Shown here one piece after another: positions 6,448 through 12,174 of a DNA stretch of 12,174 bases. Source of the DNA: CAZULF01 sp964621215 (GTDB taxonomy: Bacteria > Pseudomonadota > Gammaproteobacteria > UBA1113); assembly GCA_964621215.1 (NCBI GenBank), contig CAZULF010000064.1, positions 1-12,174 on the forward strand. Direction: 5' to 3'. Positions within the stretch are counted from its first letter, which is position 1; every line of letters starts with the position of its first letter. The translations under genes and the position numbers were made by a program. The notes below the pieces were generated by a model. The model saw only the letters and a program-made list of their open reading frames with translations, ran no database searches and had not been told where the DNA came from.

Positions 6448-7494
6448 TCAAATCACCCCGCGCTTAATTTGATCCCTTTCAATCGATTCAAATAACGCTT
6501 GAAAATTACCTTCACCAAAACCCTCATCGCCTTTACGTTGAATAATTTCGAAAAAAACAGGACCCAACATTGTATTAGTAAAAATTTGCAGTAGTAGTTC
6601 TTTAGGTGTTGCTTGAGTATTACCATCAACTAAAATATAATTCTTATTTAAACGCTCCAAATCTTCACCATGATTAGGCAATCGATCTTCCAGCATTTCA
6701 TAATAAGTGTCAGGCACATCCATAAAACCAATTCCGCGTTCACGCAAAGCTTCGACTGTGGCGTAAATATCATTGGTGGTTAATGCAATATGTTGAATAC
6801 CTTCACCATGAAACTCTTGAATAAATTCTTCAATTTGTGACTTATCATCGGTGGATTCGTTAAGCGGAATTTTAATTTTGCCACAAGGGCTGCCCATGGC
6901 GCGACTAATTAAACCCGTTTGTTGACCGTGAATATCAAAATAGCGTATTTGTGAAAAATTAAATAAGCGTATATAAAAATCTGCCCACTCATCCATGTGA
7001 CCACGGCGTACATTATGCGTTAAATGATCGATTGCTTGTAATCCCACATTAGGCGTTTGCAGCATTTTTCCTGCATGTGGGTGAAAATCATGTTCAAATA
7101 TTTTTTTCTCTAATTTATCATCCACAAAATATAAGGCGCTACCACCGATACCATAAATAGCGGGCAGATCTAATTGTGCGACTGGATATGGTTTTGCTCC
7201 CAGTTTTAGCGCTCGTTCATATGCATAGGAGGCGTCTTCAACTAAAAAACCCATACCGCAAGCAGAGGCACCATGTTGCTCAGCAAATTGTTCAGCTAAA
7301 CTTTGCGGTTGCGCGTTGATAATATAGCGAATGGCATTCTGTTGATAACAGGTTAATGCATTATGACGATGCGTTGCTGTGGCAGTGAATCCTAACTGTT
7401 TAAATTGTTGATCTAATAATTCAGGATTAGGGGTAGCGTATTCGATAAAACTAAATCCCTTTGTTCCCATCGGATTATCATTGGTGATCGCCAT
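6448..7494 (-). CDS. hppD: 4-hydroxyphenylpyruvate dioxygenase
   Basis: Non-heme Fe(II) enzyme that converts 4-hydroxyphenylpyruvate to homogentisate, the second step of tyrosine breakdown and the source of pyomelanin when homogentisate accumulates. The 348-residue length is typical of bacterial HPPD. The three iron ligands are visible: His157 in AIDHLTHNV, His235 in GIQHIALTT and Glu316 in GPVFFEIIQR. The C-terminal helix GFGEGNFQALFESIERDQ (325-342) that closes the active site is intact. The N-terminal vicinal-oxygen-chelate half starts at GFSFIEYATP. The ATG overlaps the O-methyltransferase stop by one base (TAATG), indicating translational coupling. maiA follows downstream. In Legionella the homologous protein is known as legiolysin. 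Confidence 0.97.
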   Translation of the reverse strand: MAITNDNPMGTKGFSFIEYATPNPELLDQQFKQLGFTATATHRHNALTCYQQNAIRYIINAQPQSLAEQFAEQHGASACGMGFLVEDASYAYERALKLGAKPYPVAQLDLPAIYGIGGSALYFVDDKLEKKIFEHDFHPHAGKMLQTPNVGLQAIDHLTHNVRRGHMDEWADFYIRLFNFSQIRYFDIHGQQTGLISRAMGSPCGKIKIPLNESTDDKSQIEEFIQEFHGEGIQHIALTTNDIYATVEALRERGIGFMDVPDTYYEMLEDRLPNHGEDLERLNKNYILVDGNTQATPKELLLQIFTNTMLGPVFFEIIQRKGDEGFGEGNFQALFESIERDQIKRGVI

Positions 7495-8162
7495 TACATG
7501 TTCCTTTTATAGGCTAAAGTGAGTCCATCTCCAATAGGCAGCATACACATATCAACGCGTTGATCCTGATGAATAAAACGATTTAAGTTTCGTATCACCG
7601 TGGTGGATTCACTGACATCCGCTGCATCTGCCACCCTACCATACCAGAGCACATTATCAATCGCAATCACGCCGCCTACCCGCATCAAAGGCAAAATAGC
7701 CTCATAATAGTGTGGATAGTTAGCCTTATCGGCGTCAATAAAAGCAAAATCAAAGGTGCCTTGTTCTCCATTCTCGCTAAGCTGTTGTAAACTTGTCAAG
7801 GCAGGGGCTAAGCGTAGGTCGATTTTTTGTGTTACTCCGGCTTCTTGCCAATAACGTCGAGCAATATTTGTCCATTCATCATTAATATCACAAGCAATCA
7901 CTTTCCCATCCTCCGGCAACGCTAAAGCTACCGCGAGCGCGCTATAACCGGTAAACGTCCCCACTTCCAGGGTTTTACGAGCCCCTAGCATTTTTATCAG
8001 TAACTGCAGAAAGGCCGCCTGCTCAGGGCAAATTTGCATGCCCCCTTCTTGCATTTGCTGGGTTTCCATGCGTAAAGCTTCCATTATTGGATGAATTCTT
8101 ACCGTATTGCGCTGATAATAATCATAGATTTTAGGGGTGAGAATGAGAGTTTTTGAGGTCAT
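7494..8162 (-). CDS. SAM-dependent O-methyltransferase, caffeoyl-CoA/catechol-type family
   Basis: The 222-residue product belongs to the cation-dependent class of O-methyltransferases (COG4122), which methylate catechol-like hydroxyls. Motif I for S-adenosylmethionine is EVGTFTGYSAL at 66-76, followed by CDIN at 91-94. The metal-binding positions are present as Asp143 in FIDADK and Asp169-Asn170 in IDNVLWYG. The ATG at 8162 is chosen because AGGAG lies 8 bases upstream and MTSKTLILTPKIYDYY matches the usual N-terminus. The frame stays open upstream to 8330, but that stretch translates a palindromic repeat and an assembly gap. The stop overlaps the hppD start, so the two are co-translated. 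The substrate is unknown; the coupling suggests, without proving, an aromatic compound. Only 28 bases separate the start from the repeat. Confidence 0.92.
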   Translation of the reverse strand: MTSKTLILTPKIYDYYQRNTVRIHPIMEALRMETQQMQEGGMQICPEQAAFLQLLIKMLGARKTLEVGTFTGYSALAVALALPEDGKVIACDINDEWTNIARRYWQEAGVTQKIDLRLAPALTSLQQLSENGEQGTFDFAFIDADKANYPHYYEAILPLMRVGGVIAIDNVLWYGRVADAADVSESTTVIRNLNRFIHQDQRVDMCMLPIGDGLTLAYKRNM

Positions 8163-8190
8163 GAAAAGGGCTCCTGTTTTGCAAAAGAAA

Positions 8191-8379
8191 TCGTCGTCCC
8201 GCGGCGTGTCCGCGGGATCCAGAATGAATCGACATAACAATGATACCCCCGACAAACCCCGCGCCCACCCAAATAAAGGTAAAAAAACAAAANNNNNNNN
8301 NNTCCCCCCGGGGTTTGTCCGGTGCAACAATAAAATTTCTATATAACCGGACCCCGGCGCAAACGCCGCGGGACGACGA
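8191..8379. repeat. nested palindromic element with 16-bp terminal inverted repeats, tcgtcgtcccgcgg family
   Basis: The ends are perfect 16-bp inverted repeats: tcgtcgtcccgcggcg at 8191-8206 and its complement at 8364-8379. The left end folds on itself as TCCCGCGG-cgtgt-CCGCGGGA, and the right end contains a decayed version of the same hairpin. Inside is a second inverted pair, gacaaaccccg (8251-8261) and cggggtttgtc (8309-8319), flanking the N-run. The terminal sequence is shared with the 35-bp hairpin at 2756-2790. No transposase frame is visible and no clear target-site duplication flanks it, so it is non-autonomous or simply a decayed repeat cluster. It occupies most of the 296 bases between the divergent O-methyltransferase and maeA genes. 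Its true length is unknown because of the gap. Confidence 0.75.
8293..8302. other. assembly gap (10 N)
   Basis: Ten undetermined bases lie between a poly-A-rich stretch and a C6 run, in the middle of the nested palindrome. The round number suggests a scaffolding placeholder, not a measured length. Translations that cross it contain unknown residues and should not be trusted. Confidence 0.98.
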
Positions 8380-8414
8380 AGATCATGTTACTCTACCTTA
8401 TTTCCCTAGCCTTA

Positions 8415-8423
8415 TGCTATAAT
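8415..8423 (+). promoter_or_regulatory. extended -10 promoter for maeA
   Basis: The plus strand reads TGCTATAAT, a perfect TATAAT (8418-8423) with the TG extension one base upstream. The predicted start is near 8430, about 30 bases before the maeA ATG. No good -35 hexamer sits 16-18 bases upstream (ACCTTA at 8395-8400), which is acceptable for an extended -10 promoter. The promoter lies just outside the palindromic element. Confidence 0.6.
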
Positions 8424-8458
8424 CCCGCCTCCGAAGTTAGGATTCAAGGACCATAAAC

Positions 8459-10171
8459 ATGTTAGATTATAAAAATTGCCGTGATGAGAATAATAACGAA
8501 TACATTCTTACCTCTCTTGCTGGTAAATTATTGTTGAGTGTGCACCAGCTCAATAAAGGCAGTGCTTTTACTGAAGAAGAGCGCATGAGTTTTAATTTGT
8601 TAGGAAAGTTACCCTCAAAAATTGAGTCTTTAGAAGAACAAGTACAACGCAGTTATAAGCAATTTGAAAATTACGCAACTGAATTAAAACGCAATCGTTT
8701 TTTAAATGATTTACATGATACTAATCAAGTTTTATTTTATAAATTAGTCTCGCAGCATTTATCTGAAATGGTTCCCTATATTTACACGCCTGTAGTGGGA
8801 CAAGCTGTCAAAGAGTTTAGTAATGAATTTCGCCGTCCACGTGGGCTTTATATTTCTTATCTCGAACAAGAACACATGGAAGACATTCTTGACAATCGTT
8901 CTAACCCAGAAATCGATGTCATTGTCGTGACCGATGGTGAAGGCGTTTTAGGCATTGGCGATCAAGGCATTAACGCCATGGATATTCCTATTGCTAAATT
9001 AATGGTATACACACTTTGTGGTGGTATTGATCCTAATCGTACCCTGCCAATTCAATTAGATGTAGGCACTAATAATGAAAAATTATTAGCAGACCCTATG
9101 TATCTAGGCTGGCGCCACGAGCGTTTATCAGGTCCGGAATATGATAATTTTATTGATCGCTTCGTCACTGCCGTTCAGAAAAAATTCCCCAATGTATTTT
9201 TGCACTGGGAAGATTTTGGTCGTAATACCGCACGAAGTAATTTAGATCGTTATCGCGACAATATGTGCACCTTTAACGATGATATGCAAGGTACAGGGGT
9301 AGTGACTTTATCTGCCATTTTAGCTGCTGTACATGCTAAAGGCGAAAAATTAAAAGATCAGCGCGTTGTTGTATTTGGTGGAGGCACTGCCGGCACAGGT
9401 ATTGCTGATCAAATCGTAGATGCCATGGTGCGTGAAGGTGAAACCATAGAAGAAGCTCGAGCACGTTTTTGGATGCTGGATCGTCAAGGTTTGATGACGC
9501 GCGATATGGTGAAGTTAAGTGAATTTCAGCGTATTTATGCGCGAGCGCCAGAAGAACCCTCAACCTGGAAATTAGATAACATGGCATCAATCACTTTGGC
9601 TGATGTTGTGCGCAATGTGAAGCCGACTATATTGATCGGATGTTCAACCATGGCAGGTGCATTTACGGAAGCTATTGTTAAAGACATGGCTTCACATGTT
9701 ACAAGACCCATTATTCTACCTTTGTCAAACCCTACCGAGCGAGTAGAAGCCCATCCACATGATTTGCTAGAATGGACTCAGGGCCAAGCTCTTATTGCGA
9801 CCGGCTCACCGTTCGAGCATGTTACTTATAACGGATGTGATATCCGCATTGCTCAGTGTAATAATTCCTTAGTTTTTCCTGGTTTAGGATTGGGATTGAT
9901 TGCTGTTAAAGCTAAACACGTGTCAGATGATACGCTATGGGCTGCTTGTAGCGCGCTAAGCGACTATTCGCCTGTGATGAAAAATCCTACTGCTCCACTG
10001 TTACCTTCTTTGGATGAAGCACGCGATGTAGCAAAATGTATTGCTGTGGCTGTGGCTAAACAAGTCTTAGAAGAAGGTCTTGCAATGTATGAACCCAAAG
10101 GGTCGTTAGAAGACTATATTGAGTCGTTAATGTGGGAACCGCGCTATTTGCCGTATAAGCGGAGGCAGTGA
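8459..10171 (+). CDS. maeA: NAD-dependent malic enzyme (oxaloacetate-decarboxylating malate dehydrogenase)
   Basis: Oxidatively decarboxylates malate to pyruvate with a divalent metal and NAD in the cytoplasm, linking the TCA cycle to pyruvate. The 570-residue length matches the long SfcA/MaeA type (E. coli 565). Visible features include the catalytic Tyr109 in YIYTPVVG, Lys180 in IAKLMVYT, and the metal ligands Glu251-Asp252 in HWEDFGR and Asp275 in FNDDMQGTG. The Rossmann nucleotide loop is FGGGTAGTG at 306-314, and LPLSNPTERVEAHP lies near residues 420-433. AAGGA precedes the ATG by 8 bases, and an extended -10 promoter lies just upstream, so the gene is probably monocistronic. NAD preference is inferred from family type. 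No intrinsic terminator is evident downstream; degenerate REP units follow within 60 bases. Confidence 0.97.
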   Translation: MLDYKNCRDENNNEYILTSLAGKLLLSVHQLNKGSAFTEEERMSFNLLGKLPSKIESLEEQVQRSYKQFENYATELKRNRFLNDLHDTNQVLFYKLVSQHLSEMVPYIYTPVVGQAVKEFSNEFRRPRGLYISYLEQEHMEDILDNRSNPEIDVIVVTDGEGVLGIGDQGINAMDIPIAKLMVYTLCGGIDPNRTLPIQLDVGTNNEKLLADPMYLGWRHERLSGPEYDNFIDRFVTAVQKKFPNVFLHWEDFGRNTARSNLDRYRDNMCTFNDDMQGTGVVTLSAILAAVHAKGEKLKDQRVVVFGGGTAGTGIADQIVDAMVREGETIEEARARFWMLDRQGLMTRDMVKLSEFQRIYARAPEEPSTWKLDNMASITLADVVRNVKPTILIGCSTMAGAFTEAIVKDMASHVTRPIILPLSNPTERVEAHPHDLLEWTQGQALIATGSPFEHVTYNGCDIRIAQCNNSLVFPGLGLGLIAVKAKHVSDDTLWAACSALSDYSPVMKNPTAPLLPSLDEARDVAKCIAVAVAKQVLEEGLAMYEPKGSLEDYIESLMWEPRYLPYKRRQ

Positions 10172-10220
10172 TTTGATTTAAGAGATATCGAGCTTAAGTC
10201 TATGTCTCTCTGTAGCCCTT

Positions 10221-10242
10221 GTAGCCTAGATGAAGCGAAGCG
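10221..10242 (+). repeat. truncated GTAG-type REP-like unit
   Basis: The bases gtagcctagatgaagcga and the four that follow match the first 22 bases of the REP arm with one change, then the sequence diverges (ctgagggatcctgc) and the closing ATCCGGG arm is lost. It is in the same orientation as the unit at 10268. A short gtagccc at 10212-10218 just before it may be a further fragment. Confidence 0.65.
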
Positions 10243-10267
10243 CTGAGGGATCCTGCATTACGCCAAT

Positions 10268-10298
10268 GTAGCCTGGATGGAACGAAGCGGAATCCGGG
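10268..10298 (+). repeat. solo GTAG-type REP-like unit
   Basis: A full 31-base unit (gtagcctggatggaacga, then agcggaatccggg) differs from the consensus arm at two positions. CCTGGAT and ATCCGGG can pair with one wobble. It is not paired with an inverted partner; the neighbouring fragment at 10221 is in direct orientation. It lies in the convergent gap between maeA and cydX, ending 8 bases from the cydX stop. Confidence 0.75.
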
Positions 10299-10306
10299 TT
10301 ACACTA

Positions 10307-10399
10307 TCAATCCTGCCCAAAACCCTCATACCAAATACCAAACAAAATACCAATAGTGGCAGCGAAACCCACTCCTAAAATCCACGCAAAATACCACAT
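10307..10399 (-). CDS. cydX: cytochrome bd oxidase small subunit CydX (30 aa)
   Basis: The reading frame gives a 30-residue single-pass membrane peptide beginning MWYFAWILGVGFAATIGILF and ending WYEGFGQD. MWYFAWILG is the hallmark of CydX/YbgT peptides, which sit beside CydA and stabilise the bd oxidase and its hemes. It lies directly after cydB, 12 bases from its stop, as expected. An in-frame ATG two codons upstream (10405) is possible, giving MT before MWYF. The ATG at 10399 is preferred because AGGGG is 9 bases before it and only 3 before the upstream one. The gene is short enough to be missed by length-filtered gene finding. Identification rests on the motif, length and position together. 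Confidence 0.9.
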   Translation of the reverse strand: MWYFAWILGVGFAATIGILFGIWYEGFGQD

Positions 10400-10411
10400 A
10401 GTCATTTACCC

Positions 10412-11551
10412 CTAATACATTGTTTTGTTTTCATCTAAAATGCTTTTTTCAGTCACTTTGCCTTTAAGCACGTGATATACCCACGCCGTATATAGTAAAA
10501 TTATCGGTAAGAAAATGGCCGTAGCAATCAACATAATAAATAAAGTTAATTGACTCGATGAGGCATCCCACACTAACAAGCTTGCCGACAGATCAGTCGA
10601 TGAGGGCAAGATAAAAGGAAACATGCTCACGCCTACAGTCGTAACAATGCCGAAGACCGCAAGACTACTAATAACAAAAGCTAATTTGCTACTGCCCTTG
10701 CCTGCCAGAAAGAAAACCCCAATAGCACCAAAGATCGCTAATAAGGGCGCCACCAGAGTAACCGGATAGTGTTTGAAATTTTGAGTCCACGCACCCAGCT
10801 GTGTAATGACAGTTTTATGTAATGGATTAGAATATCCATCCGCTACAACGGGGCTAGTTACAACGTATCCATCTATACCATTTGCAATCCAAACACCCGC
10901 CACAATAAATAATATTAATACCGTCACTGCACAATATCGGGTTGTTTTAATGGCGCGTTGACTAATAACACCGTCCGTTTTCACCGATAAATATGCAGCA
11001 CCATGCATTAACAACATAAGCACGCTAACTAATCCACATAGTATGGCAAATGGATTTAATAAAGCCCAAAAACTTCCGGTATAAAAAGCACGTAGTTCAT
11101 TATCAAAGTGAAATGGAACTCCTTGCAAAACATTACCTAATGCCACACCAAAAATTAAACTTGGAATAAATGCGGCAATTGCCAAAATGTAATCCCAGGA
11201 TTGTCGCCAAGCTTCAGATGTTAATTTGCTACGATATTTAAAACCGACCGGTCGTAAGATGAATCCAATTAACACCAGCAACATCGCTAAATAAAAACCT
11301 GAAAATGAAATCGCATAGATATAAGGCCACGCAGCAAAAATCGCGCCGCCGCCTAAAATAATCCATACTTGATTTCCTTCCCACACAGGGCCAACCGTAT
11401 TGATCACCACGCGGCGCTCGATATCGGTTCTGGCAATTAAAGGCAATAGCATGCCTACACCTAAGTCAAATCCATCCATGATGGCGAAACCTGCGAGCAA
11501 AACGCCCAATAAACCCCACCAAATAATGCGTAATACTTCATAATCTAACAT
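10412..11551 (-). CDS. cydB: cytochrome bd ubiquinol oxidase subunit II
   Basis: Inner-membrane partner of CydA in the quinol oxidase that reduces oxygen to water at low oxygen tension. The 379-residue length equals that of E. coli CydB. Recognisable motifs are MLDYEVLRIIWWGLLGVLLA at the start, DGFDLGVGML (26-35), GPVWEGNQVWIILGGGAIFAAWP (from residue 54), FRPVGFKYRSK-type sequence near 99-109 (here ILRPVGFKYRSK), GNVLQGVPF, GIDGYVV and SMFPFILPSST. Several hydrophobic membrane segments run throughout. Position 58 is Glu where E. coli has Asp, a conservative change in a region linked to proton entry. The ATG lies 4 bases after the cydA stop with GAGGG as ribosome-binding site, and cydX follows, so the three form one operon. 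Confidence 0.98.
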   Translation of the reverse strand: MLDYEVLRIIWWGLLGVLLAGFAIMDGFDLGVGMLLPLIARTDIERRVVINTVGPVWEGNQVWIILGGGAIFAAWPYIYAISFSGFYLAMLLVLIGFILRPVGFKYRSKLTSEAWRQSWDYILAIAAFIPSLIFGVALGNVLQGVPFHFDNELRAFYTGSFWALLNPFAILCGLVSVLMLLMHGAAYLSVKTDGVISQRAIKTTRYCAVTVLILFIVAGVWIANGIDGYVVTSPVVADGYSNPLHKTVITQLGAWTQNFKHYPVTLVAPLLAIFGAIGVFFLAGKGSSKLAFVISSLAVFGIVTTVGVSMFPFILPSSTDLSASLLVWDASSSQLTLFIMLIATAIFLPIILLYTAWVYHVLKGKVTEKSILDENKTMY

Positions 11552-11555
11552 AAGA

Positions 11556-12174
11556 CTACCCTCTCATTCCGTCTGGCCCCAATCGAACATATTTTATCAT
11601 CAGATAAAATTCTACTATGGCAAGTAATGTATAAAATAAAACAAAGCCAAACAGTGAGATTGAGAGATCACCATGACTGAGCGATGAAGTTCCTAAAAAT
11701 GTCGGTAAAATACCTTCTATCACCCAAGGTTGCCGACCATGCTCTGCTACAAACCAACCTACCTCGCAAGCAATCCACGGCAACGGTAAACTCAACAAGG
11801 CAGTCCATAAAAACCAAGGTTTTTCAAACCGATTGCGAACCGTTAAATAACAACCCACTGCAAACAAGAAAATAAAGAAGAAACCACATGCTACCATGAC
11901 TCTGAATGACCAGAATAAGGCGAAAACGCTAGGCACCGTATCCCACGCGGCTTGCTCAATTTGCGCTGGTGTCGCATCGACGACATTTTCAGTATATTTC
12001 TTTAATAATAATCCATAACCTAAATCATCTGCATATTGAGTTAACGCTTGCTGAGCTTGGGCATTATTTTCATTTTTTTTCAGCTGATCGAGCGCAGCGT
12101 AGGCTTTAATACCTTGCTGAATACGTGATTTATTCTGTTCAACCAGTTCTGTAATACCCAAAACAGGCTCGCTG
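11556..12174 (-). CDS. cydA: cytochrome bd ubiquinol oxidase subunit I (C-terminal part, runs off right edge)
   Basis: Heme-bearing subunit of the bd-type quinol oxidase. About 205 C-terminal residues are in the window, and the frame stays open to the right edge, reading SEPVLGITELVEQNKSRI. This matches the region after the quinol-binding Q-loop in E. coli-type CydA. DLGYGLLLKKYTENVVDAT is followed by FWSFRVMVACGFFF, whose Met corresponds to the axial heme b558 ligand. Then come PLPWIACEVGWFVAEHGRQPW and the final helices ending YVRLGPDGMRG. The TTG at 12161 is an internal codon, not a start. The N-terminal histidine heme ligands and Q-loop lie outside the window. The stop is 4 bases before cydB. 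Confidence 0.97.
   Translation of the reverse strand, partial: SEPVLGITELVEQNKSRIQQGIKAYAALDQLKKNENNAQAQQALTQYADDLGYGLLLKKYTENVVDATPAQIEQAAWDTVPSVFALFWSFRVMVACGFFFIFLFAVGCYLTVRNRFEKPWFLWTALLSLPLPWIACEVGWFVAEHGRQPWVIEGILPTFLGTSSLSHGDLSISLFGFVLFYTLLAIVEFYLMIKYVRLGPDGMRG

Noticed and set aside
8163..8330. In-frame 56-residue N-terminal extension of the O-methyltransferase
   Set aside because: It translates the palindromic element and crosses the run of N. The ATG at 8162 has a good ribosome-binding site and gives a normal family N-terminus.
8137..8422. Short plus-strand open frames across the repeat and the N-run
   Set aside because: They contain unknown residues, cover repeat DNA, resemble no protein I recognise and partly lie antisense to the O-methyltransferase start.
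11556..12161. A separate 201-residue protein starting at a TTG codon
   Set aside because: The frame continues upstream to the window edge and the sequence is the C-terminal part of CydA; the TTG is an internal Leu codon.

Overview
This window looks like a chromosomal segment of a gammaproteobacterium with moderately low GC (about 40% by eye). The evidence is the gene order tRNA-Leu, tig, clpP, clpX, an E. coli-type cytochrome bd oxidase with a CydX peptide, and a two-domain CinA-like protein. A Legionella/Coxiella-like (Legionellales) host would fit the base composition and the tyrosine-catabolism genes, but that is a guess from general character, not a demonstrated assignment. One 10-base run of N (8293-8302) marks an assembly gap inside a palindromic repeat.

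Layout. Positions 1-2685 (minus strand) hold a protein quality-control block. It runs from tRNA-Leu(UAG) through trigger factor (tig) and clpP to the 5' part of clpX, which leaves the window at its left edge. A strong promoter with a GC-rich discriminator lies just upstream of the tRNA. No terminator is visible between the tRNA and tig, so they are probably co-transcribed. clpX has its own promoter candidate behind a hairpin. Positions 2863-4935 (plus strand) hold an EamA/DMT-family exporter and, 3 bases later, a CinA-like protein whose C-terminal PncC-type domain has lost the usual catalytic motif. Positions 5024-8162 (minus strand) hold, in transcription order, an O-methyltransferase, 4-hydroxyphenylpyruvate dioxygenase, maleylacetoacetate isomerase, and an Ogt-type DNA methyltransferase that carries a remnant of an AraC/Ada helix-turn-helix. 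Positions 8459-10171 (plus strand) hold the NAD-type malic enzyme maeA behind a perfect extended -10 promoter. Positions 10307-12174 (minus strand) hold cytochrome bd oxidase: the C-terminal part of cydA, then cydB, then the 30-residue cydX.

How the genes work together. Trigger factor receives nascent chains, and ClpXP degrades tagged or regulatory proteins. HPPD and MaiA are the second and fourth enzymes of tyrosine breakdown through homogentisate. The intervening homogentisate dioxygenase and the final fumarylacetoacetase are not in the window. CydABX forms a high-affinity quinol oxidase in the inner membrane.

The non-genic DNA is unusually structured. Two families of dispersed palindromes fill five intergenic gaps. 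One is a GTAG-headed REP-like unit, seen twice as a nearly identical 78-bp inverted pair and twice as degenerate single copies. The other is a GC-rich palindrome beginning tcgtcgtcccgcgg, seen once as a compact 35-bp hairpin and once as the two ends of a roughly 190-bp nested element containing the assembly gap. Apart from these repeats, the window is mostly ordinary housekeeping sequence. I found no convincing new multi-gene system.
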